Source: Acinetobacter pullicarnis | GTDB taxonomy: Bacteria; Pseudomonadota; Gammaproteobacteria; Pseudomonadales; Moraxellaceae | NCBI RefSeq assembly: GCF_006352475.1 | Contig: NZ_VCMZ01000001.1 | Location: 744,001 to 808,000 of the forward strand | Length of the DNA stretch: 64,000 nucleotides | Direction of reading: 5' to 3' | Shown: in pieces, positions 55,011 through 64,000 of the stretch | How positions within the stretch are numbered: position 1 is the stretch's first letter | Layout: every line of letters begins with the position of its first letter | Program-made: the position numbers and the translations under genes | The notes under the pieces: generated by a model | Databases searched by the model: none | What the model saw: only the letters and a program-made list of their open reading frames with translations | What the model was told of the DNA's origin: nothing

Positions 55011-56051
55011 TTATAGCCCCCAATAATAGGCAGCTAAGCAAATGGCCAAGGTGATGATGATTAAAGTCAGTACATTAAATTTACTTACTTTATTTGTATT
55101 TGGTGATTGTTGTGCATACGGCATTTCAGTCCGAGGATTGATTGCGACTTGTGCTTGTGGCTCAGGATCAAAAGGCGATGGCTTAGATTTAACACTCAGT
55201 TGCGCAGTGGTATAGTGATTGGCAACTTTTACAATGAATTTTGCGGTAATTTCATCAACTTTTTGTGAGAAATGGCGTAAGTTCATTTGTATTTCGGGGC
55301 TTAGGATTTCACCTTGCTCATCGTATGGATGGTTGATTTTAGTTTGTATATATTCTGAGAGTGCTTCGAGTCGATACAGGGTCTGATGGGCATATGTTGC
55401 AGGCAAGTGATTCGGGAGTAAGGGTAAGTACTGTTCATATTCTAAGGATTGCATGGCATGATCGGTAATGCCAAAGTAAGGCATTTCTGTCTGTTCTGGT
55501 GCGCTAAAACCTTGTGCGCATTTGTTTTCGAATAGCTCAAACTCGGTATAGGCTTCAATATCATCCCAGTTTGGAGTGTTTAGATCTTGATCGACTAGTT
55601 TGGATAATTTGGGGTTGAGCTCAAATCGCCAATAGGTTTCGTGACGTAATTGCGATTGTTGTAAGGGTGGGAATGTATAATTTTCTTCGGCAAGATACCA
55701 TTCTGCAAGTTCTTGACCAAAGATCCAGGCTATTTTTTTCTGGCCATGATGGCTAACAATAAAATGTGAAATAGGTAGTAATTCTACATTACTATTTGGA
55801 TTTTGCTCTTTTTCTAACAGACTCGCATGATGCAAGCTAATTCGGCTCACACCTTGTTGTTTCAATGCTTCTAGCCAAATTTGAAAGTGTTGAGCAAGCA
55901 AATGTTGATTGTGCAAGTCACGAAATGCAAGTTGATGTTGATTAAAAACTTGATGTTGCACCCATTGTTTAATGTCTAAACGTTGTGCAAAGAACTCATT
56001 TCCGTAGCTCACCAGGGTGAGTTGTTGTTTCCAAATTTGATCGAGGGCCAT
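55011..56051 (-). CDS. Unrecognised protein with C-terminal membrane anchor
   Basis: A 346-aa protein with no recognised family. It is soluble and rich in Gln, His, Glu and aromatic residues over about 320 residues. A Pro-rich linker (PSPFDPEPQAQ) is followed by a single hydrophobic helix at the extreme C-terminus (about 325-343), giving a tail-anchored topology. I start it at the ATG at 56051 (MALDQIW); in-frame codons upstream of it look unlike protein and lack a better ribosome site. It is divergent from pheS. Confidence 0.72.
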   Translation of the reverse strand: MALDQIWKQQLTLVSYGNEFFAQRLDIKQWVQHQVFNQHQLAFRDLHNQHLLAQHFQIWLEALKQQGVSRISLHHASLLEKEQNPNSNVELLPISHFIVSHHGQKKIAWIFGQELAEWYLAEENYTFPPLQQSQLRHETYWRFELNPKLSKLVDQDLNTPNWDDIEAYTEFELFENKCAQGFSAPEQTEMPYFGITDHAMQSLEYEQYLPLLPNHLPATYAHQTLYRLEALSEYIQTKINHPYDEQGEILSPEIQMNLRHFSQKVDEITAKFIVKVANHYTTAQLSVKSKPSPFDPEPQAQVAINPRTEMPYAQQSPNTNKVSKFNVLTLIIITLAICLAAYYWGL

Positions 56052-56163
56052 AGGATAATCTCTGTAACAATGCACATATTTTATACTTTTATTTAACAAG
56101 AATACTAATCTGATTTTCCTGTAGAGGAAGCTTCTTCAATGTACCTAAAAACTGTTAGAATAG

Positions 56164-57189
<1,026 letters not shown>

Positions 57190-57220
57190 AACAAAATTTG
57201 AATTTTAGGATTTTAAAGAT

Positions 57221-59602
57221 ATGAAAATTAGCGAAAATTGGTTGCGTACGTGGGTTAACCCAGCCATTGATAGTGAAACGTTGTCTAATCAGTTGACGAT
57301 GTTGGGTCTTGAGGTTGATGAAATCTCACCAGCAGCAAAACCATTTACGGGGGTGGTTGTCGGTGAAGTGCTCACTGTGGAGCAACACCCTGATGCAGAT
57401 CGCTTACGTGTGACAACTGTAAATATTGGTACAGATGAAATTTTACAGATTGTCTGTGGCGCACCGAATGTACGTGTCGGCATGAAAGCGCCAGTTGCAA
57501 CGATTGGTGCTGTACTTCCGGGTGATTTCAAAATCAAAAAAGGCAAATTGCGCGGCATGGAATCTCAAGGGATGCTATGTGGTGCTTCTGAAATTGATCT
57601 TGAAGATAAAATTGATGGTCTTTTAGAATTACCTGATGATGCTCCTGTCGGCGTAGATATTCGTGAATACTTGCAGCTTGATGATCATGTGATTGATATT
57701 AGTATTACGCCAAATCGCGGTGACTGCTTCAGTATTCGTGGGATTGCGCGTGAAGTTGCAGTCATTAATGAAATCACGATGAATGAACCAGCATTGAAAA
57801 CAGTTGCTGCAACATTGAGTGATGAAAAGAGTTTAGAAGTAACGACGGCAGGTTGTCCACGCTATTTGGGTCGTCTGATTAAAAATGTAAATACCAAAGC
57901 AGCAACGCCAGACTGGATGAGCCAAGCACTCGCACGTTCTGGTGTTCGCCAGCATAGTATTTTGGTTGATATCACCAACTATGTTTTGATGGAACTCGGT
58001 CAACCTTTGCATGCATTTGATGCCGCAAAAATTGAGGGCACGATCCACATTCGTCAAGCAGTCGCAAACGAAAGTTTAATTTTGTTGAATGATCAAGAAG
58101 TTAAATTAGCTGATGACGTTATGGTGATTGCCGATGATGCTCAGGTATTGGCGATGGCTGGGATCATGGGTGGCGCCTCTTCAGCTGTAAGTGATACGAC
58201 GCATGATATTTTTCTTGAATCTGCATTCTTCGCACCATTGGCGATTGCAGGTCGTGCGAGACGTTATGGCCTACATACAGATGCTTCGCAGCGCTATGAG
58301 CGCGGTGTGGACTTTGAGCTGCCTTTACAAGCTATACATAGAGCCTCGCAATTGATTCAGGAATTGGCGGGTGGTGAATTTGGTCCGATTACTACGGCTG
58401 AAAACCTTGAACAATTGCCTAAGCGTGAATTAATTGGTTTAAATCAGACACAAGTTGATGCTTTATTGGGCTATCACATTGATGAAGAGTTCATTGACGC
58501 GGCATTGGTGCGCTTAGGTTGTCAGGTTGAGCGACTTGCTGCAGGTATTTGGTCTGTATTGCCACCATCACATCGTTATGACTTGGTAATTTACCAAGAT
58601 TTGATTGAAGAGATTGCACGCATACACGGCTATGACAATATTCAAATTAGTTTGCCTGTGCTCGATGTGAAGTTTGCAGCACATGCGGATCAGTTTGAGT
58701 TGCCACAACTCCGTCAGACTTTGGTTGATTTGGGCTATCAAGAAGCAATCAGCTTTAGTTTCGCTGATGAGAAGTTAGAAAAACAACTGAATCCTGAGGT
58801 GAAGCCATTAAGGTTGGCTAATCCAATTTCAAGTGATTTGGCCGTGATGCGTTCAAGCTTACTTTCAAGTTTGATCCCATGTGTGCAATATAACTTGAAT
58901 CGTCAGCAAAGCCGGGTCCGTTTGTTTGAAGTCGGATTGCGTTTTGACTACCAAAATGCAGCGAGTATTAATGATCTCAAACAAATTCCAACTTTGGCAT
59001 TTATTGCAGTAGGTTCGAAACATGCTGAATCTTGGCATGCTAAAGCGCAAGCAATCGATTTCTTTGACCTGAAAGGTGAGGTGGAAACAATTCTTGCTGC
59101 AGGTCGTGTTGAAGCTACCTATGTACGTTCAACGCGTGCATGGCTACATCCTGGTCAATCTGCTGAGATTATGGTTGATGGGAAGTCGATTGGGTATTTA
59201 GGTCGTTTACATCCAAATTTAGAAGATGCACTAGATTTGAGCGCTACTTGGGTTGCTGAATTAGATCAGAGTGCTGTTTTGCAAACTTATGTATCTAGTT
59301 TTACAGAATTATCACGTTTTCCAACAGTTAGACGTGATATTGCGCTTTTAATTAGTGATAAGATTAATGTTAGCGAAATTCAGCAACTTATCGGAAAAAC
59401 GGGTGGTGAGTTCTTAGGCTCTACTTGGTTGTTCGATGTTTACAAGGGGCAAGGCGTTGAACAGGGCAAACGTTCTCTAGCTTTTGCATTGTTGTGGCAA
59501 CACCCTACGCGCACACTTGAAGATGCTGAAATTAAAACTGGTATGGATCATATTATTCAAGTGTTGGAAGACACTTATCAAGCGACATTGAGGGCCTCAT
59601 GA
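57221..59602 (+). CDS. pheT: Phenylalanine-tRNA ligase beta subunit
   Basis: A 793-aa subunit. It has an N-terminal EMAP-type tRNA-binding domain (about 40-150, with [15 protein letters not shown] and [10 protein letters not shown]), B3/B4 editing and B5 domains, a degenerate synthetase core and a C-terminal FDX-ACB anticodon domain ([14 protein letters not shown]). Length is normal. It overlaps ihfA by four bases (ATGA). Confidence 0.98.
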   Translation: MKISENWLRTWVNPAIDSETLSNQLTMLGLEVDEISPAAKPFTGVVVGEVLTVEQHPDADRLRVTTVNIGTDEILQIVCGAPNVRVGMKAPVATIGAVLPGDFKIKKGKLRGMESQGMLCGASEIDLEDKIDGLLELPDDAPVGVDIREYLQLDDHVIDISITPNRGDCFSIRGIAREVAVINEITMNEPALKTVAATLSDEKSLEVTTAGCPRYLGRLIKNVNTKAATPDWMSQALARSGVRQHSILVDITNYVLMELGQPLHAFDAAKIEGTIHIRQAVANESLILLNDQEVKLADDVMVIADDAQVLAMAGIMGGASSAVSDTTHDIFLESAFFAPLAIAGRARRYGLHTDASQRYERGVDFELPLQAIHRASQLIQELAGGEFGPITTAENLEQLPKRELIGLNQTQVDALLGYHIDEEFIDAALVRLGCQVERLAAGIWSVLPPSHRYDLVIYQDLIEEIARIHGYDNIQISLPVLDVKFAAHADQFELPQLRQTLVDLGYQEAISFSFADEKLEKQLNPEVKPLRLANPISSDLAVMRSSLLSSLIPCVQYNLNRQQSRVRLFEVGLRFDYQNAASINDLKQIPTLAFIAVGSKHAESWHAKAQAIDFFDLKGEVETILAAGRVEATYVRSTRAWLHPGQSAEIMVDGKSIGYLGRLHPNLEDALDLSATWVAELDQSAVLQTYVSSFTELSRFPTVRRDIALLISDKINVSEIQQLIGKTGGEFLGSTWLFDVYKGQGVEQGKRSLAFALLWQHPTRTLEDAEIKTGMDHIIQVLEDTYQATLRAS

Positions 59603-59898
59603 CAGCATTAACAAAAGCAGAAATGGCTGATCATTTAAGTGAGCTTACGAGTTTAAACCGTCGTGAAGCAAAGCAAATGGTTGAGCTATTTTTTGATGAA
59701 ATTAGCCAAGCATTAATAGCGGGCGAACAGGTAAAACTTTCGGGTTTTGGAAATTTTGAATTGCGTGATAAACGTCAACGTCCAGGGCGTAATCCTAAAA
59801 CGGGTGAGGAGATTCCGATCTCTGCACGACGTGTAGTGACTTTCCGTGCAGGGCAGAAGTTTAGACAGCGTGTGGGTACAGAACTGATTGATGATTGA
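59599..59898 (+). CDS. ihfA: Integration host factor subunit alpha
   Basis: A 99-aa HU/IHF-fold DNA-bending protein. Signature segments are [39 protein letters not shown] DNA arm (beginning [11 protein letters not shown] here) and [19 protein letters not shown]. It pairs with IhfB to bend DNA at promoters, origins and recombination sites. Starts inside the pheT stop, as in E. coli. Confidence 0.98.
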   Translation: MTALTKAEMADHLSELTSLNRREAKQMVELFFDEISQALIAGEQVKLSGFGNFELRDKRQRPGRNPKTGEEIPISARRVVTFRAGQKFRQRVGTELIDD

Positions 59899-59922
59899 GT
59901 TTCAGTCATCTAGTGAAAAGAT

Positions 59923-59951
59923 CCCAGGTCGTTAAGACTTGGGTTTTTTTT
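59923..59951 (+). terminator. Intrinsic terminator of pheST-ihfA
   Basis: CCCAGGTC / GACTTGGG with one G-T pair, 5-nt loop, then eight T. Confidence 0.9.
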
Positions 59952-60095
59952 ATCTTTTATTTTGCTGAGTGGATAGCGATTCTTATTCTTAGCTTGTTCT
60001 GCAGTGGCGGGTGGATGTCTTATCTAATGCACTTATGAGCGATGCTGCTTGTGCTGTGTTCGGTCAGGGTATTCTTATCAAATAATGGGCATAAA

Positions 60096-60121
60096 AAAAG
60101 AGAACTGAAAAGTTCTCTTTT
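60096..60121. terminator. Terminator with GAAA tetraloop
   Basis: AAAAGAGAACT / AGTTCTCTTTT, an 11-bp perfect stem capped by GAAA, A- and T-runs on both sides. It ends the small lipoprotein transcript. Confidence 0.9.
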
Positions 60122-60142
60122 TTAGCTAATAATCAATAAAGA

Positions 60143-60382
60143 TTATTTTGCAGCTTCAGAAGCTGGTGCTTCAGGAGCGTTGTCAACTGGAGCAGAAGCT
60201 TCAGTAGGAGCAGCAACAGAAGCAACTTCAGCTTCAGCAGCAGAAGCAGCAACTTCAGCTTCAGAAACAGCAGCTTGAGAAGCAGCAGCAGTATCTACAG
60301 CTTTGTCATCTTTCTTAGTACAACCAACGAAAGCTAAAGTAGTGGCAACAGCAGCAGCAATAGCAATTTTCTTGAATAACAT
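60143..60382 (-). CDS. Small Ala/Glu-rich lipoprotein
   Basis: A 79-aa exported lipoprotein. The signal peptide ends LAFVGC, a standard lipobox, giving a lipidated Cys at about residue 20. The mature part is almost entirely Ala, Glu, Val and Ser in irregular repeats (AEVAASAAEAEV), with no aromatic residues. A GAGAG ribosome site lies about eight bases before the ATG at 60382; in-frame codons upstream look non-coding. Its size recalls Lpp-like small outer-membrane lipoproteins, but it has no clear Lpp heptad pattern and no C-terminal Lys-Arg; the last residue is Lys. Confidence 0.8.
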   Translation of the reverse strand: MLFKKIAIAAAVATTLAFVGCTKKDDKAVDTAAASQAAVSEAEVAASAAEAEVASVAAPTEASAPVDNAPEAPASEAAK

Positions 60383-60768
60383 GGCATCACTCTCATTAAA
60401 ATATTTGAGATAAAAAAAAACCTTAGTTAGCCTGTTGTGTGCTTTTATTCTTCCTAACGTTAGATAGGTTAACAACGCATGGAGCAGCCTAACTGGTCTG
60501 TGAACATGCTATCACTGCGCACGAAGAATTTCTACTAAGAATTTGAAAAAACTTTTTATTATTAACAGTTATTAACAATCAAAAAGCGAATATTAATAGG
60601 GATGATCCAATTAAATCATTAAAAATTAATGATTTTTGTCATTTGATGTGGGGTGGTAAAAATGGGTATATTAAAAATTACATTTTTAAAATCTAATTGT
60701 AATTGTATGTAAAAAAAGTCAACCAAAAATAAAGCCCTCTAAAAAGAGGGCTTTATCGTAAAACTCAA
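60383..60768. other. Intergenic region, lipoprotein promoter and rho 3' end
   Basis: About 386 bases, AT-rich, with the rho terminator at 60731-60754 and presumably the lipoprotein promoter. A partial dyad CCTAACGTTAG (about 60457-60467) lies about 75 bases before the lipoprotein start. No gene seen. Confidence 0.5.
60731..60754 (-). terminator. Intrinsic terminator of rho
   Basis: AAAGCCCTCT / AGAGGGCTTT, 10-bp stem, 4-nt loop, followed on the minus strand by a T-run. Confidence 0.9.
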
Positions 60769-62037
60769 TTAATTTGCCGCTTTACGTTTCATTTGGTCAA
60801 AAAAGTCATCATTGGTTTTGGTTTCTTTCATGCGATCGAGTAAAAACTCCATTGCAGCAAGCTCATCCATTGGGTGGAGGAGTTTACGTAAGATCCAAAC
60901 TTTACGTAGTTTATCTTCGTCCATGAGACGCTCTTCACGACGTGTACCTGACTTCTTGATATTCATTGCTGGGAATACACGTTTTTCGGCAATACGGCGA
61001 TCAAGTGTAATTTCTTGGTTACCTGTACCTTTAAATTCTTCGTAGATCACATCATCCATCTTGCTGCCAGTTTCAATCAGCGCAGTAGAAATGATAGTGA
61101 GTGAACCACCTTCTTCAATATTACGTGCAGCACCAAAGAAGCGTTTTGGACGTTCTAAAGCATGTGCATCTAGACCACCAGTGAGAACCTTACCAGATGA
61201 TGGAATCACGGTGTTATAAGCACGAGCGAGACGAGTAATTGAGTCAAGTAAGATAACCACATCTTTTTTGTGTTCAACTAAGCGTTTTGCTTTTTCAATA
61301 ACCATATCTGCAACTTGAACATGGCGCGCAGGTGCTTCATCAAAAGTTGAGGCAATGACTTCACCACGAACAGTACGTTCCATTTCAGTTACTTCTTCTG
61401 GGCGCTCATCAATCAGAAGAACAATCAGAAAAACTTCAGGATTATTACGGACAATCGATTGAGCAATGTTCTGTAATAACATTGTCTTACCAGCTTTAGG
61501 TGGAGCAACAATGATTGAACGTTGGCCTTTACCGATTGGCGCGATTAAGTCGACAACACGTGAAGTAAGGTCTTCAGATGTGCCATTCCCTAACTCCATG
61601 ACCATTTGTTCAGTCGGGAATAATGGAGTGAGGTTTTCAAATAAAATTTTATTACGAGAATTTTCAGGCGTGTCGTAGTTAATTTGGTTAACTTTTAGTA
61701 ATGCAAAGTAGCGCTCGCCTTCTTTCGGTGGACGAATCGTGCCGGTAATTGTGTCACCTGTGCGTAAGTTAAAACGACGAATTTGTGATGGACTCACATA
61801 GATGTCGTCTGGGCCTGCAAGGTAAGAGCCCGCTGCCGAACGTAAAAAGCCAAAACCATCAGAGAGAATTTCTAGTACACCATCTCCGAAAATTTCTTCA
61901 CCATTCATGGCGTGGCGCTTTAAAATGGCGAAGATAATGTCTTGCTTACGATTACGCGCCATTCCTTCAAGGCCCATAAACTCTGCAATTTTAATGAGTT
62001 CGCCAATAGGTTTTTTCTTGAGTTCAGTTAAGTTCAT
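60769..62037 (-). CDS. rho: Transcription termination factor Rho
   Basis: A 422-aa hexameric RNA helicase. N-terminal Rho-N and cold-shock-like RNA-binding parts ([23 protein letters not shown]) precede the RecA-fold core with Walker [11 protein letters not shown], the [14 protein letters not shown] segment and the Q/R-loop region [21 protein letters not shown]. Length is normal. The ribosome site before the ATG is weak, as expected for a gene that is often autoregulated. I see no leader-peptide frame like E. coli rhoL on this strand. Confidence 0.98.
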   Translation of the reverse strand: MNLTELKKKPIGELIKIAEFMGLEGMARNRKQDIIFAILKRHAMNGEEIFGDGVLEILSDGFGFLRSAAGSYLAGPDDIYVSPSQIRRFNLRTGDTITGTIRPPKEGERYFALLKVNQINYDTPENSRNKILFENLTPLFPTEQMVMELGNGTSEDLTSRVVDLIAPIGKGQRSIIVAPPKAGKTMLLQNIAQSIVRNNPEVFLIVLLIDERPEEVTEMERTVRGEVIASTFDEAPARHVQVADMVIEKAKRLVEHKKDVVILLDSITRLARAYNTVIPSSGKVLTGGLDAHALERPKRFFGAARNIEEGGSLTIISTALIETGSKMDDVIYEEFKGTGNQEITLDRRIAEKRVFPAMNIKKSGTRREERLMDEDKLRKVWILRKLLHPMDELAAMEFLLDRMKETKTNDDFFDQMKRKAAN

Positions 62038-62367
62038 AAATGATCAGATAGATATAAGGATATGTGTAGTACACGGATATAGAGAAAGAAGTAAAAATCG
62101 TCACATTGCAAGAGGTTAGCCGTGATTATTGTTTAAAATAATCAATGCTTAAAATCTAATAAGTACTTTCGAGGAGAAAATGTATGAAACAAATCCTATT
62201 GCCGAGTGGCGATTTTATGTTTTGTGTCCTAATAAGAAACGATGAATAATAAATCTTCATGCTTCTTGTGCAAGCAATATAAGTGAGATATAGCGCTTTG
62301 TCAATTTTCGAATGAAAAAAATGCGCTATAAATATAACGCATTCGGTATTTTACGATTAAAGGAGAC
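62038..62367. other. Intergenic region rho / trxA with two small overlapping frames
   Basis: About 330 bases, holding the rho promoter (leftward), the trxA terminator and a GAGGAG at 62171-62176 followed by two overlapping 21-codon frames on the plus strand (ATG at 62180 and 62184). Neither encodes a recognised product. Confidence 0.45.
62315..62343 (-). terminator. Probable trxA terminator
   Basis: On the minus strand AATGCG pairs with CGCATT across a 12-nt loop and is followed by a T-run. It lies about 25 bases past the trxA stop. Confidence 0.65.
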
Positions 62368-62694
62368 TTAAATGTTGTCTTCGATAAACGCGGTCAATTT
62401 TGATTTAGGTGCAGCACCGACTTGTTGAGCCACAACTTCACCATTTTTAAACAATAATAGTGCTGGAATATTACGAATGTTGTAATTTACTGCTGTGGCT
62501 TCACATGTCGTGACATCAACTTTTACAATTTTGATTTTACCTTGATATTCAGTTGATAGTACTTCAAGTACAGGTGCGATTGCTTTACAAGGTGCACACC
62601 AACCTGCCCAAAAGTCAACCAATACAGGGGTGTCTGAGTTTAGAACATCAGCTTCAAAGTTCTCATCGGTCGTATTTACAATATTGCCAGACAT
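62368..62694 (-). CDS. trxA: Thioredoxin with CAPC active site
   Basis: A 108-aa thioredoxin fold protein: DTPVLVDFWAGWCAPCKAIAP at residues 21-41 contains the redox Cys at 33 and 36, and NIRNIPALLLFKNGE the cis-Pro loop. The active site is CAPC rather than the common CGPC, which could shift its redox potential. GGAG seven bases before the ATG at 62694 sets the start. By length and position next to rho it is the main thioredoxin. Confidence 0.93.
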   Translation of the reverse strand: MSGNIVNTTDENFEADVLNSDTPVLVDFWAGWCAPCKAIAPVLEVLSTEYQGKIKIVKVDVTTCEATAVNYNIRNIPALLLFKNGEVVAQQVGAAPKSKLTAFIEDNI

Positions 62695-62969
62695 GGGTTT
62701 TCTCCAAAATAGTGATAAAGATGATGCAATCAATGTATTCTATATTACTTCATTACAGCATCATTTTTAACAATGTCGATTAATAAGTAAATTTTCAATC
62801 TTAATTGTTAAATTGTCCAATTGGAGCTCACGATATCGACGATCGGTGTAACACAATTGTCATATATAAAGAAAATATAGGGCTCATTCATTGTACTTGT
62901 ATAAATGGCTTTTAAATTGCTTGTAGGTGAATTAATCTAAGCGCAGTTTTCGTAGAGCTTGTATAAATA

Positions 62970-64000
62970 ATGTCTGATTTTTTAATTGATGAAGAATTGT
63001 TAGCCGCAATTGATATGGGCTCAAACAGCTTTCATTTAGCGATAGCCCGTGTTGATCACGGTGAAGTTAAAAAAGTTGCCTCTATGTCAGAAAAAGTACA
63101 ATTGGCTGCTGGTTTAGATGAAAATAAAAATTTGACTGAGGCTGCGCAACAACGCGGTCTTGCTTGTTTAGCCCGTTTTGTTGGGCGTTTGAGTTCTGTA
63201 CAGACGAATCGTTTGCGGATTGTCGCGACCAATGCCTTACGTCAGGCTAAAAATGGTCAAGAGTTTATTCAAAAAGCGGCTGAAATTTTACCTAAGCCGA
63301 TTGAAATTATTGCAGGACGAGAAGAAGCCCGTCTGATTTATTTGGGGGTATCACACACTTTGGCCAATAGTGGTCGGCGTTTGGTGATTGATATTGGTGG
63401 TGGATCGACTGAATTGATTATTGGTGAAGCATTTGATCCAATTCATACCGAATCTTTACAAATGGGATGTGTTGCTTACACCAAAACCTTTTTTCCAAAT
63501 GGTGATATCAGTGTGAAGGCCTTTGAACAGGCTGTGGTTGCTGCGCGCAAAGCTTTGTCAGGTATTGCCAATACTTATAAGTCAGAGGGTTGGGATACAG
63601 TTGTCGGTTCAAGTGGAACCATAAAAGCCTGCCGTTTGATCACGATTAATATGGGGTGGAGTGATGAACAAGAAAATCTCACCCGTGAAGGCCTCGAGAA
63701 ACTTAAAGATAAGCTTTTAAAATTTAAGCATGTTTCTGATATGAGTTTTGACGGACTCAAAGAAGATCGACGTACTGTTTTACCCGCAGGTCTGGCCATT
63801 CTCTATGCGGTGTTTGATGTACTTGCAATCGATAAGCTGAGTTATTCGGATGGTGCACTGAGAGAAGGGGTGATGTATGACCTCTTGGGGCGTTTTCAAC
63901 ATGAAGATGTCCGAGATCGCAGTGTGCAAGCCTTGATGGGACGTTATGGAGCGGATTTAAAACAAGCATGTCGTGTGGTTGATACTGCTCAGCAACTTTT
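62970..64000 (+). CDS. ppx: Exopolyphosphatase (partial, runs off the right edge)
   Basis: The first 343 residues of a Ppx/GppA-family phosphatase. Family motifs are AIDMGSNSFHLAI near the N-terminus, ATNALRQAKN, IIAGREEARLIYLG, VIDIGGGSTELI and GSSGTIKA. Ppx removes phosphate from polyphosphate; GppA acts on pppGpp, and the two are hard to separate here. E. coli Ppx is about 513 aa, so roughly a third is missing. The ATG at 62970 has no strong ribosome site. It is divergent from trxA. Confidence 0.92.
   Translation, partial: MSDFLIDEELLAAIDMGSNSFHLAIARVDHGEVKKVASMSEKVQLAAGLDENKNLTEAAQQRGLACLARFVGRLSSVQTNRLRIVATNALRQAKNGQEFIQKAAEILPKPIEIIAGREEARLIYLGVSHTLANSGRRLVIDIGGGSTELIIGEAFDPIHTESLQMGCVAYTKTFFPNGDISVKAFEQAVVAARKALSGIANTYKSEGWDTVVGSSGTIKACRLITINMGWSDEQENLTREGLEKLKDKLLKFKHVSDMSFDGLKEDRRTVLPAGLAILYAVFDVLAIDKLSYSDGALREGVMYDLLGRFQHEDVRDRSVQALMGRYGADLKQACRVVDTAQQL

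Noticed and set aside
60143..60382. The Ala-rich repeats as a tandem DNA repeat or CRISPR-like array
   Set aside because: The repetition is at codon level (Ala, Glu, Ser) with irregular spacing, there are no spacers, and a lipoprotein signal precedes it.

Overview
The window is chromosomal DNA from a gamma-proteobacterium of the Moraxellaceae, almost certainly Acinetobacter. The reasons are AT-leaning codon use, the housekeeping order thrS-infC / rpmI-rplT / pheS-pheT-ihfA and pcnB-folK-panB-panC, a three-subunit pntAA-pntAB-pntB transhydrogenase, a BarA/GacS hybrid kinase, and intergenic repeats of a kind seen in that genus. This is inferred from protein character, not from a search. I saw no tRNA, rRNA, CRISPR array, phage gene or complete insertion sequence.

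Layout. 1-1.6 kb: an AT-rich accessory edge with a truncated CoiA-like gene and an unrecognised two-helix membrane protein. 1.7-3.8 kb: an OPT-family transporter. 4.2-12.0 kb: a catabolic island with a DeoR regulator, a class III aminotransferase-fold enzyme resembling ethanolamine-phosphate phospho-lyase, an orphan substrate-binding lipoprotein, an AraC regulator, an APH-fold small-molecule kinase and an ethanolamine-type permease. Together these suggest uptake, phosphorylation and elimination of ethanolamine or a related amino alcohol. A roughly 0.31-kb MITE-like element inside another repeat lies in this island. 13.0-16.4 kb: a LysR regulator divergent from an MHS-family transporter and a nitrilase, with a perfect LysR-type dyad between them. 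16.5-18.7 kb: soxR divergent from ridA-MFS; the gap holds a SoxR box inside a promoter with a 19-bp spacer. 18.7-20.6 kb: ldcA and an EamA exporter.

21.4-29.2 kb: the pnt operon, a divergent ammonium-transporter homologue, rsfS, and hyi, a beta-hydroxyacid dehydrogenase and a crotonase. 29.3-38 kb: barA, divergent from cysM, a PolB-type exonuclease, rlmD and relA; BarA and RelA are both global regulators. 38-45.8 kb: an SDR, mazG, comEA, pcnB-folK-panB-panC-rapZ-HPr-darP, largely in one tightly packed direction. 46-60 kb: an acyl-CoA ligase, thrS-infC (infC has an AUU start), a GST, two membrane proteins, rpmI-rplT, a NADAR protein, a GNAT enzyme, a tail-anchored unknown and pheS-pheT-ihfA. 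60-64 kb: a small Ala-rich lipoprotein, rho, trxA (CAPC active site) and the start of ppx, which runs off the right edge.

Most of the window from 21 kb onward is ordinary core genome. The parts worth a second look are the amino-alcohol module, the SoxR-controlled ridA-MFS pair, the nitrilase operon, the nested repeats near 7.8-8.2 kb, the palindrome and hairpin ahead of thrS, and the ammonium-transporter homologue with altered pore residues.
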